Source: Pyxidicoccus caerfyrddinensis (GTDB lineage Bacteria; Myxococcota; Myxococcia; Myxococcales; Myxococcaceae). Taken from it: a stretch of DNA of 64,000 nucleotides. Each line of letters opens with the position of its first letter. Positions within the stretch are counted from its first letter, which is position 1. The stretch covers positions 124,001-188,000 of the forward strand of contig NZ_JAAIYA010000013.1 in NCBI RefSeq assembly GCF_010894405.1, written 5' to 3'. This document shows, in pieces, positions 15,422 to 24,458 of the stretch. Under the pieces are notes generated by a model. It was given only the letters and a program-made list of their open reading frames with translations. It made no database searches and was not told where the DNA came from. A program made the position numbers and the translations under genes.

Positions 15422-18259
15422 ATGCGAGCGACACGAGGGTGGGGGACGGCGTGGTGGTTGTTGTTGGCGGCGGCGTGTGGGGGCAATGAAGCACGCGAAG
15501 CTCCAGCCGGACTGAAGGCGCAGGAGCAGCACTACACCTCGGGGCAGAACCTCATCCCCGACCCGGGCTTCGAGAGTGGAACCTCCGGTTTCACCGGGAG
15601 CTCGACGGCGGTGGCCTTCACCCGCAGCACGGTGGCGCCCATCACCGGAACGGCGAGCCTGGACCTCGGACTGCCGAGCTGGGGCGACAGGGCCTCCATC
15701 CTGGTGGACCCCGCCTGGAACAGCGGGACCTTTGCCCAGACGTTGACGATGTCGACGAAGCTGCGGGTGCTGTCGGGGAGCGCGGGCGCGCCCATCTCCT
15801 TCTGCGCGTACGCGTACTACCAGGACAGCTCCACCGCGGTGTTCAAGTGCCAGGATGTCGACGCGGGAACGCGCGACGACCGCGTCGCCTCGGTCTCCCT
15901 GGACCTCGACAAGACGCGGGAGCTGGACCGCGTCTACTTCTGGGTGCGCCTCAACGGGCAGGGGCCGGCGACCGTCAAGCTTGACGATGCGAACCTGACC
16001 CTCTGGGCCACGACTCCGTCCGGGCCTCCTCCGACGAGCGATGGCCAGGAGCTGCTGTCGGGCGGTAGCTTCGAGAGCACGACCGCCGGCTTCGAAGTCA
16101 CCGGGACGTCGAGCACCGTCTCCCGGAGCACCACGTCCCCCCTGTCGGGCACGGCGAGCCTGCGGGCACACGTCGCGGGCTGGGGCAACACGTTGTTCGC
16201 GCTCCGCGACTTCGACTGGAACAGCGGCACCACCGGAACGGCCCTCCGGCTGCGGGCGAAGCTGCGGGTCGACGCCGGCCCGGCCGGCGCGCCGCTCGTC
16301 ATCTGCCCCATGGCGTACTACCAGGACAGCTCCACCGCGGTGCGGACCTGCCAGAACGTCGACGCCGGCACCCGCACCCTCCAGTCGCTGGACCTCACCA
16401 CCCCGCTGGATGGGACGCGGCAGCTGGACCGCGTCTACTTCTGGGTGAAGCTCGAGGGCAACGGCCCCGTCGATCTGACGCTGGATGACGCCTCGCTCGT
16501 CCTGGTGAATGGCAATGCGCCGGGAGGCAACCCGCCGCCGCCTCCGCCGCCGCCTCCCGACCCGAACCCCATCCCGAACCCGACGCCAGGCCCCGCGCCC
16601 ACGGGCACGAAGCTCATCGAGGTCGACCTGCGCCCGCACGCCAGCGTCGCCGGCACGGGGACGACGCGGGTGTCCTTCGGCCTGCCGCTGCCGCCCGGGC
16701 TCCTGACGGATGCGACGAAGGTCGTCGTGCAGACCTCGGCGGGCGTCGAGATTCCAGCCTTCACCCGCGCCCTGGCCGTCTGGCGGGCGCTGCCCCCGGC
16801 CGAGGTGCGCTGCGCCGGGGTGAGCACCACGGCGGGGCCGGGCATTCGCAGCCTGCTGGTCCAGCTCGACCGGGCCTTCGCCAGCACGACGGAGGAGCGC
16901 ATCCGCATCATCGTCAACGCCACGCCGGCGAGCCGGCTCTCCTCCGAAGTGCCGGTCCGCAGCACGTTCCGGCTGGTGAACGAGGGAACCTTCAGCGCCT
17001 CGCACGGCGTCTACGAGCCGAAGGTCTACGCCGCCATCCCGAAGGAAATCCTGGCCTGCGCCGGCATCGGCACGGCGTCCGCCCCGGCCGGCCGCGATTC
17101 GGTCCTGGCGAAGACAGACACGGCGCAGGGGGACTTCTTCTACACCGCCATCAACGAGTCCTTCGGCTGGCAGGTCGACCCGGCGAACCGCATTCCCTAC
17201 CAGACGGACTACGAGCCGTGGCTCTATGACCGGGCGCAGGTGTTCTTCAACGGGTACGTCCGCACGGGGAACTTCGACATGCTCCGGGAGGGCGTGCGCG
17301 CCAGCCACTTCTTGTTCAACCAGCTCTACCAACCGGGTGACTGTGGCAGCCTCGCCCCCGAGCGGTGCGCCGGCTTCTTCAAGCTGAAGAACCCCGACGC
17401 GGCCGACTTCTACAAGGACGAGAAGTACTCGTACAACGAGTCCCTGTGGACCTGGTACCTGCTCACGGGTGACTCGCTGCCCTACGGCATCATCGACGAC
17501 GTCGCGGTGGCGACGCGCTACGGAGACAGCAGCTTCGACGTGGCGACGCTGACGGGCCAGTTCACCGAGCGCAATGCCGGCAACGGGCTGCTCGCGGACG
17601 TCATCCGCTACGAGGCGACCGGCGAGACGGCGGTGAGGGACAGGGTGCTCCAGACGATTGGCAGCCTGAGAGCCATGCAACAGACGCCCGCGGGCGGCAT
17701 CCCCGCGAACGGCTGCTTCAATCACAAGGGGCCCGACTGGGAGACCGAGTATGGCTTCTCACCGTGGATGAGCGCGCTCGTGGGGCACGCCCTGGTGCGC
17801 GCCTACCAGGTGACGGGCGACAGCCGCATCCCGCCGATGCTGAGCGACCTCGCCAGCTGCGTGCTCTCGCGCGGTACGTACTTCACCACGCGGCTGGATG
17901 GCGTCTCGCGGCGGGTGCCGCTCTATGGCGGTGCGTCCACCGGCCCGGTCCGCGAGCTCGACGCTCCCGCCGGCTCGACGCAGGCCCAGTGGGACCCCTG
18001 GGCCGAGATGGAGCACGCGAGCGACGTGGCCTACCTGCTCGCCACGGGGGCGCTCTTCTCCACGGACACCAGCCGCCGCGACACGCTCCTGGCCGCAACG
18101 GGCGAGCTGGTGACGACCCACGAGTATGTGATTGCCTACTGGACGCGGAGCTCGTCCGGGCTCGCGAAGTACCGGCTGACGCCGCCGCGCAAGTACAACT
18201 GGTGGTACCACAACGCGGGCGGCATCGGCTGGACGCTCGGCGGTACGCCGTCGTTCTGA
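15422..18259 (+). CDS. Large multidomain lipoprotein, carbohydrate-binding-like plus alpha/alpha-toroid-like
   Basis: Protein of 945 residues from ATG 15422 behind GGGGGAGGGG. Signal and lipobox LLLAAAC near residue 19. Two homologous beta-sandwich modules of about 165 residues (around 40-205 and 210-375) share LIPDPGFESG or LLSGGSFEST starts, AYYQDSSTAV, DVDAGTR and LDRVYFWV..G.G....LDDA. They resemble carbohydrate-binding jelly rolls. A Pro-rich linker (about 378-405) leads to a beta domain and then a long helical region (YEPWLYDRAQVFFNGYVRTGN, WTWYLLTGD, ALVRAYQVTGDSR) like an alpha/alpha toroid of glycoside hydrolases or lyases. Substrate not deducible. It diverges from the ECF sigma operon. 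Confidence 0.8.
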   Translation: MRATRGWGTAWWLLLAAACGGNEAREAPAGLKAQEQHYTSGQNLIPDPGFESGTSGFTGSSTAVAFTRSTVAPITGTASLDLGLPSWGDRASILVDPAWNSGTFAQTLTMSTKLRVLSGSAGAPISFCAYAYYQDSSTAVFKCQDVDAGTRDDRVASVSLDLDKTRELDRVYFWVRLNGQGPATVKLDDANLTLWATTPSGPPPTSDGQELLSGGSFESTTAGFEVTGTSSTVSRSTTSPLSGTASLRAHVAGWGNTLFALRDFDWNSGTTGTALRLRAKLRVDAGPAGAPLVICPMAYYQDSSTAVRTCQNVDAGTRTLQSLDLTTPLDGTRQLDRVYFWVKLEGNGPVDLTLDDASLVLVNGNAPGGNPPPPPPPPPDPNPIPNPTPGPAPTGTKLIEVDLRPHASVAGTGTTRVSFGLPLPPGLLTDATKVVVQTSAGVEIPAFTRALAVWRALPPAEVRCAGVSTTAGPGIRSLLVQLDRAFASTTEERIRIIVNATPASRLSSEVPVRSTFRLVNEGTFSASHGVYEPKVYAAIPKEILACAGIGTASAPAGRDSVLAKTDTAQGDFFYTAINESFGWQVDPANRIPYQTDYEPWLYDRAQVFFNGYVRTGNFDMLREGVRASHFLFNQLYQPGDCGSLAPERCAGFFKLKNPDAADFYKDEKYSYNESLWTWYLLTGDSLPYGIIDDVAVATRYGDSSFDVATLTGQFTERNAGNGLLADVIRYEATGETAVRDRVLQTIGSLRAMQQTPAGGIPANGCFNHKGPDWETEYGFSPWMSALVGHALVRAYQVTGDSRIPPMLSDLASCVLSRGTYFTTRLDGVSRRVPLYGGASTGPVRELDAPAGSTQAQWDPWAEMEHASDVAYLLATGALFSTDTSRRDTLLAATGELVTTHEYVIAYWTRSSSGLAKYRLTPPRKYNWWYHNAGGIGWTLGGTPSF

Positions 18260-18321
18260 GTGACAGCCTGTCCCCTTGGGAGCGTTGCACGATCCAGCTG
18301 CGCGCGAAGTAGGATGCGCGC

Positions 18322-18960
18322 ATGCTCAAGGTCTACGGATTCTCCCGAGTGAACAAGATGGCCCGCGGCAAGACCCGCGATCTGCGCGTGCTGTGGGCGC
18401 TGGAGGAGATGGGGCTGCCGTACGAGGTCGTGGGGATGGATCATCCGCGGCACGACCTCGATACGCCCGCGTATCGCGCGCTCAATCCGTTCGGACAGAT
18501 TCCGGTGATCGACGACGACGGCGTGGTCGTCACCGAGTCGGGCGCGATCCTGCTCTACCTCGCCCGCAAGAGCGGCAAGCTGATGCCGCGCGACCTCGCC
18601 GGCGAAGCGCAGGTGCTGCGCTGGTGCGTCGCGGCGCTGAACTCGATCGAAGTCCCGCTCCTGACCGCGTGGTTCGTCGACCTGAACGGCGGCAAGGGCA
18701 CCAAGGGAAGCGATGCGCTTCACCAGTGGGGGGACATGCGCCTGAAGCAGCTCGACGGCTGGCTCGCGGGCAGAGAGTTCGTCGCGACCGACGAGTTCAC
18801 CGTCGCGGACATCTTGATGACGCATGTGCTGGGCGCCGGCACCGACGAGAGTGTCGTCAAGGACCATCCAAACGTGCTCGCCTTCCAGAGGCGCTGCATC
18901 GCGCGCCCGGCCTGGAAGAAGACGTTCGACGCCTACTGCGACCGCGTCGAAGCGGCCTGA
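18322..18960 (+). CDS. Glutathione S-transferase family protein
   Basis: Protein of 212 residues. N-terminal thioredoxin-like domain with N-P-F-G-Q-I-P-V-I (cis-Pro) and the glutathione-contacting E-S-G-A-I (VVTESGAILLYLARK), then an all-helical C-terminal domain (DEFTVADILMTHVL, with the N-capping box around T-V-A-D). It conjugates or transfers glutathione-like thiols; the electrophile is unknown. Cytoplasmic. Codon use is somewhat less GC3-biased than its neighbours, which may mean transfer. It stands alone, followed by a strong hairpin. Confidence 0.9.
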   Translation: MLKVYGFSRVNKMARGKTRDLRVLWALEEMGLPYEVVGMDHPRHDLDTPAYRALNPFGQIPVIDDDGVVVTESGAILLYLARKSGKLMPRDLAGEAQVLRWCVAALNSIEVPLLTAWFVDLNGGKGTKGSDALHQWGDMRLKQLDGWLAGREFVATDEFTVADILMTHVLGAGTDESVVKDHPNVLAFQRRCIARPAWKKTFDAYCDRVEAA

Positions 18961-18964
18961 GCGC

Positions 18965-18994
18965 GGGGCACCGCCCCGGGGCGGGTGGTGCCCC
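18965..18994. terminator. Terminator hairpin after the GST gene
   Basis: GGGGCACC / GGTGCCCC arms plus inner GCCCC/GGGGC pairing, starting 5 nt after the stop at 18960. Confidence 0.55.
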
Positions 18995-19135
18995 CGGCTG
19001 CGGCCGTGGACGGCTCACCCGCACGGACACGTGTCCTTGCGTGGAGGGCCCGGGGTGACCTGCGGTACACCGTCACCCGGCGCGCTGCAGGGGCCCCCGC
19101 GGATGAGGGGCATCCGGCGCTGCGGAAGAGGGGAC

Positions 19136-20071
19136 ATGGATCGCATCGAGGCGATGAAGGTGTTTGTCGCGGCGCTCGACGAGGGCAGCCTGGCGGGCGC
19201 CGGACGCCGGCTCGCGCGCTCGCCAGCTGCCGTGAGCCGTGCAATCGCGTTGCTGGAGCAACACATCGGCGCCGAGCTGCTGCACCGCACCACCCGCACG
19301 CTCAAGCTCAGCGAGGCAGGTGAGCGCTATGCGTCCGCGTGCCGCCGCATCCTGGCGGATCTCGAGGAAGCCGAGCTGAGCGCCGCGGGCGAGCGCGTCG
19401 CTCCGCGGGGGACGCTCACGATCAGCGTGCCACCCATCAGCGGCGAGGAGATCCTGCGGCCCATCCTCGACGCCTACCTGGATGCCTACCCCGAGGTCTC
19501 GGCGAACCTCGTCCTGCTCGACCGGTACGTCAGCCTCGTCGAGGAAGGCATCGATGTCGCGCTGCGCGTCGCCGAGCTGCCCGACTCCTCCCTCGTCGCC
19601 GTCCGTGTCGGGGGCGACGTGAAGCGGGTCATCGTGGCATCGCCGCGCTACCTCGCCGGGCATCCGCCCATCCTCGAGCCGGCGGACCTGGGCAAGCACC
19701 GGATCATCACCACGACGCACTTCGGGCACGATGCGTGGGTGTTTCCGCCAGCCGCCGGGAGCGCCATCTCCCGCTCCGTGCACTTCAAGCCGCGGCTCGT
19801 GGTCAACAGCGTGCGGGCCGCACTCGCGTCCGCGGTGGACGGCCACGGCGTGACCCGGCTCTACACGTACCATGTGGCGGAGCGCGTCCAGGATGGCTCG
19901 CTGAAGGTCATCCTGCGCAACGCCGAGCCGTCAGCCCTCCCCGTGCACCTCCTCACTCCGCAGGGTCGCAATTCGGTGCCCAAGGTCCGCGCCTTCATGG
20001 ACTTCGCGGTGCCACGCCTGCGCGCCGAGTTCTCGAGGCTCTCCGTGCAGGCCCAGGCCTTCCAGGGCTGA
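19136..20071 (+). CDS. LysR-family transcriptional regulator
   Basis: Protein of 311 residues starting at ATG 19136 behind GAAGAGGGGA. N-terminal winged HTH (MDRIEAMKVFVAALDEGSLAGAGRRLARSPAAVSRAIALLEQHIGAELLHRTTR), then a periplasmic-binding-type effector domain (GTLTISVPPISGEEILRPIL, YPEVSANLVLLDRYVSLVEEGIDVALR). It is convergent with the tautomerase/SDR/pirin group and 80 bp from it, so it is a plausible but unproven regulator of those genes. Effector unknown. Confidence 0.9.
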   Translation: MDRIEAMKVFVAALDEGSLAGAGRRLARSPAAVSRAIALLEQHIGAELLHRTTRTLKLSEAGERYASACRRILADLEEAELSAAGERVAPRGTLTISVPPISGEEILRPILDAYLDAYPEVSANLVLLDRYVSLVEEGIDVALRVAELPDSSLVAVRVGGDVKRVIVASPRYLAGHPPILEPADLGKHRIITTTHFGHDAWVFPPAAGSAISRSVHFKPRLVVNSVRAALASAVDGHGVTRLYTYHVAERVQDGSLKVILRNAEPSALPVHLLTPQGRNSVPKVRAFMDFAVPRLRAEFSRLSVQAQAFQG

Positions 20072-20115
20072 CGGGAACGGCACCCCGGGCAGGGGCCCCC
20101 TCGGGCGCACAGGGG

Positions 20116-20147
20116 ACGGAGACCGCCGGGGCTTGGGTGGTCTCCGT
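20116..20147. terminator. Bidirectional hairpin between LysR and tautomerase genes
   Basis: 9-bp arms ACGGAGACC / GGTCTCCGT with a 14-nt loop, between the convergent stops at 20071 and 20154. Confidence 0.5.
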
Positions 20148-20153
20148 GCGGAT

Positions 20154-20390
20154 TCACGACTTGCCTGCGGCGCGCCGCTTGCGAAACTCGAGCGCCGGCA
20201 AGCCGCCCCAGCCCCAGTCCTCCAGCTCGACCTCCTGGATGACCACGTAGGTCGAGTCGAGGGGCTTGTTCAGCACGTCGAGCAGGAGCTGGCTGGTGCC
20301 TGCAATCAGGCGGGCCTTCTCCTCGGGCGTGACGGAGTCCCGGCCAGGGCCGGAGCCCTCACGGGTGATCTGGATGGTGACGATGGGCAT
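20154..20390 (-). CDS. 4-oxalocrotonate tautomerase-like enzyme
   Basis: Protein of 78 residues, the normal size of the 4-OT family. Met is followed by Pro (MPIVTIQITREG), the catalytic N-terminal proline base of the tautomerase superfamily. TPEEKARLIAGTSQLLLDVLNKP and STYVVIQEVELEDWGWGG are the usual helix and strand. It would catalyse keto-enol tautomerisation of a small unsaturated acid. Last gene of a minus-strand set with an SDR (12 bp apart) and a pirin, which together suggest detoxification or aromatic/quinone metabolism. Confidence 0.9.
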   Translation of the reverse strand: MPIVTIQITREGSGPGRDSVTPEEKARLIAGTSQLLLDVLNKPLDSTYVVIQEVELEDWGWGGLPALEFRKRRAAGKS

Positions 20391-20402
20391 GGCAGGCTCC
20401 CC

Positions 20403-21113
20403 TTAGCGACCGGCGTTCTGGCCGCCGTCGACGTAGAGGATCTCGCCCGTCGCGTAGCTGGCACCCTCGAGGTAGAGAACCGCATCCGTGACGTCGCTGA
20501 CCTCGCCCATGCGCTTCGAGGGGTTCAAGGTGGCGAGGAACGCGTGGGACTCCGGCGCGTGGATGGGGGTCTTGATGAAGCCCGGGGCGACGGCGTTGAC
20601 GCGGATACCCCTCCCGGCGAACTCGACCGCGAGCTCGCGGGTCACGGAGCTGATACCGCCCTTGGTGAGGTTCGCGAGCCCCGTCGGAACGCCCGCGATG
20701 GCCTGGTTCACGAAGGGCGTGGTGATGCTGACGATGTGGCCGGAGCCCTGCTTCACCATCTGCACGAGGGCGCGCTGCGTGAGGTGGAAGAAGCCACCGA
20801 GGTTGGTCTTGATCATCGCGGTGAAGTCGTCGGCCGTGTAGTCCGTGAACGGCTTGGCGATGAAGATGCCGGCGTTGTTGACCAGCGTGTCGATGCGCCC
20901 GAAGCGCGCAATGGCCTCCTTGACCACGCGCTCGGAGGTAGAGGCATCGCCGATGTCGCCCGCGACGGCGAGCACTTCCGGGTCGCTGCCCTGCTTGATG
21001 GAGCGGGAGGTCGCGACGACGCGGTAGCCGCGGCCCCGGTAACCCTCGACGAGCCCGGCCCCGATGCCCTGCGACGCGCCCGTGATGATGGCGACCTTCT
21101 GGTGGGAGTTCAT
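20403..21113 (-). CDS. SDR-family protein lacking the catalytic Tyr
   Basis: Protein of 236 residues with a good ribosome site (GAGGAAAGATC then ATG). Rossmann start VAIITGASQGIGAG (TGxxxGIG) and NNAG (79-82) show NAD(P) binding. At the active site the usual Ser...YxxxK becomes I-T-T...A147-N-L-T-K151: the Tyr is Ala and the Ser is Thr, only the Lys remains. The C-terminal YATGEILYVDGGQNAGR is typical of SDRs. Either an atypical SDR class with other catalytic residues or a non-catalytic binder. Co-directional with the tautomerase and downstream of the pirin. Confidence 0.85.
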   Translation of the reverse strand: MNSHQKVAIITGASQGIGAGLVEGYRGRGYRVVATSRSIKQGSDPEVLAVAGDIGDASTSERVVKEAIARFGRIDTLVNNAGIFIAKPFTDYTADDFTAMIKTNLGGFFHLTQRALVQMVKQGSGHIVSITTPFVNQAIAGVPTGLANLTKGGISSVTRELAVEFAGRGIRVNAVAPGFIKTPIHAPESHAFLATLNPSKRMGEVSDVTDAVLYLEGASYATGEILYVDGGQNAGR

Positions 21114-21282
21114 GATCTTTCCTCGTTGCTACGGCGAGCCGAAGTGCCGCCGTCGGCCCTGGTATGGGCGTCGAGGAGAGATTTAAGAGACGGCGTCCGC
21201 TGACTGAATACCCACCGCCCGGCAGGGACTCTTCCGCTGCGTGGAAGAATCTCGGTGCGCGGGGCTCTCGCGGCCTCTGGGG

Positions 21283-22128
21283 TCAGCGCCTCAGCGTTCC
21301 GTTCGCCCGGAGCTGATGGCCGATGCGGCGAATCTCCGCCTCCCCCTGGCGCAGGGCGCCGGCGCTGGTGTGCACCGAGTAGTTCCCGAGGACGAGGTCG
21401 TGCGGATGCTTCGCCGCGGAGCCGAGCACGAAGATCGTGGCGCCCTCGGCGACGAAGTCGATGGACCTCTCCGAGGGCTCGAAGATTGCGAGCTCGCCGC
21501 TCGGGATGGGCGAGGGGGCACGCAGCACGCCTTCGTGCACGGCAACCCAGGCCACCGTGTGTCCCTGGGGAGGGTGGTAGGTCCAACGCTCGCCTGCCTT
21601 CAGGCTGACCGACAGGTAGTTCATCGGGGGCGCAGCGATGGGGCTCCGCAGTCCGCCATACGCTCCGAGAATGACGCGGGCCGGCCCCTCGGTGGGCACG
21701 TCCTCCGGCATCACGTAGTGACTGGCGTTGGCTGCGTTCTCGAGCTCTGGCGGCAGGGCGACCCAGAGCTGGAACCCCCTGACGCGCCCCAGCTCGGGAG
21801 CGCCGGTGTGCCAGACTCCGCCGCCCGCGCGCATCCACTCGACGCTTCCGACCGGCAGGATGCCTTCCTTCCCGGTGGTCTCGGCGTAGCGGACGCTGCC
21901 TTCGAGCATCACCGTCACCGTGGCGATGCCCGAGTGCGGGTGCCACCCGAAGTCCATGGGCGTGGGCGCATACCGGCCGTCGAAGCCGAAGAGATCGAGG
22001 AAGACGAAGGGCTTGATGAGCTCGCCGAGGTCACCGGGGCTCATCAGCCGGGTGATGGGGCCGTGTGGGTGCCCGCTCGTGCGGTAGAGGAGCTCACGGA
22101 CGGGGTGCTGAAGCGGACGTGCCAACAT
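21283..22128 (-). CDS. Pirin family protein
   Basis: Protein of 281 residues with ribosome site GGAGG. A bicupin with the pirin signature F-V-F-L-D-L-F-G...H-P-H-S-G-I-A-T-V-T (metal ligands in HPHSG and the later MRAGGGVWHTG), residues about 35-120. The C-terminal cupin ends with VLGNYSVHTS. Bacterial pirins bind Fe(II) and may act as quercetin dioxygenases or redox regulators. The start lies inside the end of marR (35-bp overlap), so it is translated from the same message and probably under MarR control. Confidence 0.9.
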   Translation of the reverse strand: MLARPLQHPVRELLYRTSGHPHGPITRLMSPGDLGELIKPFVFLDLFGFDGRYAPTPMDFGWHPHSGIATVTVMLEGSVRYAETTGKEGILPVGSVEWMRAGGGVWHTGAPELGRVRGFQLWVALPPELENAANASHYVMPEDVPTEGPARVILGAYGGLRSPIAAPPMNYLSVSLKAGERWTYHPPQGHTVAWVAVHEGVLRAPSPIPSGELAIFEPSERSIDFVAEGATIFVLGSAAKHPHDLVLGNYSVHTSAGALRQGEAEIRRIGHQLRANGTLRR

Positions 22129-22609
22129 GTTCTGCCTCCGAATGCCGAGGGGCCGGGTTTCCGGCGGAGATGCCGAGCTTCTTGAGCAACTGGATGAGCG
22201 TCGCGCGCTCGGTCTTCGAGAGCCCGCTCGCGGCCAGGTCCATCGCGGCCTTGTGCGCGGAGAAGACCTCAGCCGCCTGCGCTTCGCCCGCTGCCGTCAG
22301 CCGGACGATGCGCGCCCGCCTGTCGCTCGGGTGGGCCTCGCGCGCGACCAGGCCGCGAGACGCCAGCCGGTCCACGGCCGTGGTGATCGCCCCGCTGGTG
22401 AGTCCGACCCGCCGGCCGATCTCGTTGACGGGCTGGGCTCCCTTGTGGAGGAGCATCTCCAGGACCGCGAAGTCGGAGAGCCCCACCTCGGACGACTCGA
22501 TGCTGTGGATGGCCAGGCGCTCGAGCGTCCGATGCGCCTTCATCATCACGAGCCACAGGTGCGTGCCCGAGACGTCAGCGGCTCTCTTCTTCGGCGTGGC
22601 GCTCTTCAT
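22094..22609 (-). CDS. MarR-family transcriptional repressor
   Basis: Protein of 171 residues from ATG 22609; an in-frame upstream extension to 22696 would include the operator and was rejected. Winged HTH: SDFAVLEMLLHKGAQPVNEIGRRVGLTSGAITTAVDRLASRGLVAREAHPSDRRARIVRLTAAGEA, with the wing D-R-R. The perfect palindrome at 22626-22638 sits just before the start, fitting autorepression. MarR proteins with pirin neighbours usually respond to phenolics or oxidants (family knowledge). Confidence 0.9.
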   Translation of the reverse strand: MKSATPKKRAADVSGTHLWLVMMKAHRTLERLAIHSIESSEVGLSDFAVLEMLLHKGAQPVNEIGRRVGLTSGAITTAVDRLASRGLVAREAHPSDRRARIVRLTAAGEAQAAEVFSAHKAAMDLAASGLSKTERATLIQLLKKLGISAGNPAPRHSEAEHVGTSASAPRP

Positions 22610-22625
22610 GGCAGATGTCTTAACG

Positions 22626-22638
22626 TCAAGATTCTTGA
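22626..22638. promoter_or_regulatory. MarR operator candidate
   Basis: Perfect palindrome TCAAGA-T-TCTTGA (13 bp), 16 bp upstream of the marR start, in an AT-rich pocket. Size and symmetry match MarR binding sites. Confidence 0.65.
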
Positions 22639-22874
22639 GGTCAAGCAAATCGGACCGGGCGTCCCGAGGGTGGCAGGGTGGACGATGAGCCCCCATTGCT
22701 CGCAGAGCCGGGACGGTCGCTCCCTCCTCGCGCGCCCGGACTCGCCTTTGCCCCGGAGCACGCCCTCCGGTCGGAGGGGTCGCACGAAGCCCCGCCCCAA
22801 AGTCGCTCCCACCCTGAAGGCCGATGGGGGCACGCGGCGGCGGGGCCTACCTTGAAGGCCTCTGTCCCGAGCGG

Positions 22875-22994
22875 GCGTATAGGTGGGCTAGAAGCCATGT
22901 TGAAGGTGAGGGCTGGAGCGGAGGAGCCGAGGAGGGCCGCTGACGGGGGCCGCCCGAGCAGAGAGCCCGGCCGGTGGAGAGGCCGCCTGAGCCT
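22875..22994 (-). mobile_element. IS91-like terminal repeat, copy A
   Basis: A 106-bp core (22889-22994) differs at one base from 28099-28204. It contains no transposase remnant itself, only the terminal segment that follows the transposase stop in copy B. It abuts the 5' end of the broken lipase-like gene. Confidence 0.6.
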
Positions 22995-24021
22995 ACGTCC
23001 TGTTCCGCTGTTTCACGCGCAGGCTTCCTGGCGCTGCTCGTGCTCACCGCCGGCGTGTCAGCCTGCCTCGCGCAGGACGATGAGGCGGGGCGCACGGAGG
23101 ACCGGTTCCAGCAGCAGTTCATCGACGACGAGGAGGAACCCGAGCTCTGCGGGGAGTGTGATGGGGGCGCTGACGCCGGGGATGCGGGGGACGCGGGAGA
23201 CTCGGGCTGTGCTCCGGAGGACCTGGAGTTCACCGAGCCCACCACCTGTGTCACCACCGATGCTGGAGTGGATGCGGGCACCGACGCGGGAGCGGATGGC
23301 GGAGCCGACGCGGGGGCGGACGGGGGCGCGGATGCACCCGAGCAGGGTGCCGTACCTCTCCGTGCATGGCATCAAGGACGGCCCGGACGTGATGAACCGG
23401 GCCATCAACCACTTCCCGTCCAACGCGCAGGTCTACGACTTCTTCTTCTCGGACAACCGGCACCCCATGGAGACGTCGGACTGTCTGCGCAATGCCATCG
23501 TGCAGGTGCTGAGGCAGCACTCGGGGAAGACGGTGCAGGTGGTGGGGCATTCGCTCGGCGCGGTCATCGCGGCCGGGGCGGACCACTCGCTCGCGGACAG
23601 CGAGTGGATGCCAACGGAGGTCCCGCTCAACTGCGGGTGGATGAAGAAGGTGCGCGGTCGCCATCGCAAGGACTTCGTCCTCGAGCCGGCGCCTTCCCCC
23701 AGTCAGCTCGACCTGCGCATGACGTTGGTCGACCCCATCTTCCAGGGGTTCATGGATGCTCCGCTGCTCGTCTCCGACTGCGCGCCGGGATGGGGAGACC
23801 TCACCTCGGGCAGCGCGCTCATGCAGACGCTGAACACCCGGCCTGGCTTCTCCAGGCAGCGCAGGGTGTTCTATGCCGACCTCGCGGGGGAGCACACGGC
23901 TCGGGACCTCACCGAGTTCGACGCCGATGACCTCGAGCTCATCTGCAGGGGGCTCCGGGGTGAGAACGTGAGCACGCGGAAGTTCGGCCTCGTCCACGTG
24001 TGGAATGGCGTTCCATGGTGA
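22974..24021 (+). pseudogene. Frameshifted lipoprotein with alpha/beta-hydrolase (lipase-like) domain
   Basis: The first frame (from a GTG at 22974, inside repeat copy A) gives a signal SRAGFLALLVLTAGVSAC with a lipobox, and an Asp/Ala/Gly linker (GDAGDAGDSG, DAGTDAGADGG). Around 23345-23347 the reading frame must move by +1 to continue as VPYLSVHGIKDG. The second frame carries a lipase-like domain with nucleophile elbow G-H-S-L-G-A (VVGHSLGAVIAAG), then ends HVWNGVPW at 24021. One extra G in the GGG at 23345-23347 would explain the break. The original start was probably replaced by the repeat. Could also be a sequencing error; the GTPase relic next door favours decay. Confidence 0.7.
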
Positions 24022-24374
24022 TGTCCACCAGCTCCGTCAGCCCGCGCGGCTGGAGCGTGTGGCCCTCGTCATCCGTCTCCGCGAGCGCGCGCACCCGCAT
24101 GACGTTGCGCGCCTGGGGCAGCAGCCGCTGCACCTCGTCGCGGAAGCCCTGGTCGCTCCGGGCCTTGGTGACGACGGCCACCACGGGGACGTAGCGCGCG
24201 AGCATCTCGCACACCTGGATGTCGCCGTCCTCCACGCGCCGCGAGTCCTCGCCGATGCACAGCCAGGCGACGTGGACATTCCAGGCCGCGCGTGTCGATG
24301 AGGGTGACCCTCCCACGCTTGCGGAAGGCCTCCTCTATCTGCTTGCGCACCTCGTCCCCGATGTTGAAGTCCAT
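24005..24374 (-). pseudogene. Broken GTPase gene (fragment)
   Basis: ATG 24374 starts MDFNIGDEVRKQIEEAFRKRGRVTLIDTR, then the frame shifts near 24300. The other frame continues AAWNVHVAWLCIGEDSRRVEDGD, ARYVPVVAVVTKARSDQGF (G4-like TKA), RLLPQARNVMRVRALAETDDEGHT and GLTELVDITME. This is the middle of a P-loop GTPase of the ribosome-binding/YeeP-like type; the Walker A region and the C-terminus are missing. The 3' end runs into the lipase-like relic. Confidence 0.55.
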
Positions 24375-24458
24375 GGGGACGAGTCTACGGGACACGCGCG
24401 CCACTGGCGCCTGGCACTGGGAGTGCCCGTCCGGGATACATCTTGTTCCACGAACCCG

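Noticed and set aside
15386..17725. Very long open frame on the minus strand
   Set aside because: Antisense to a well-supported lipoprotein; Arg/Gly/Ala/His-rich without ribosome site. A GC-rich shadow frame.
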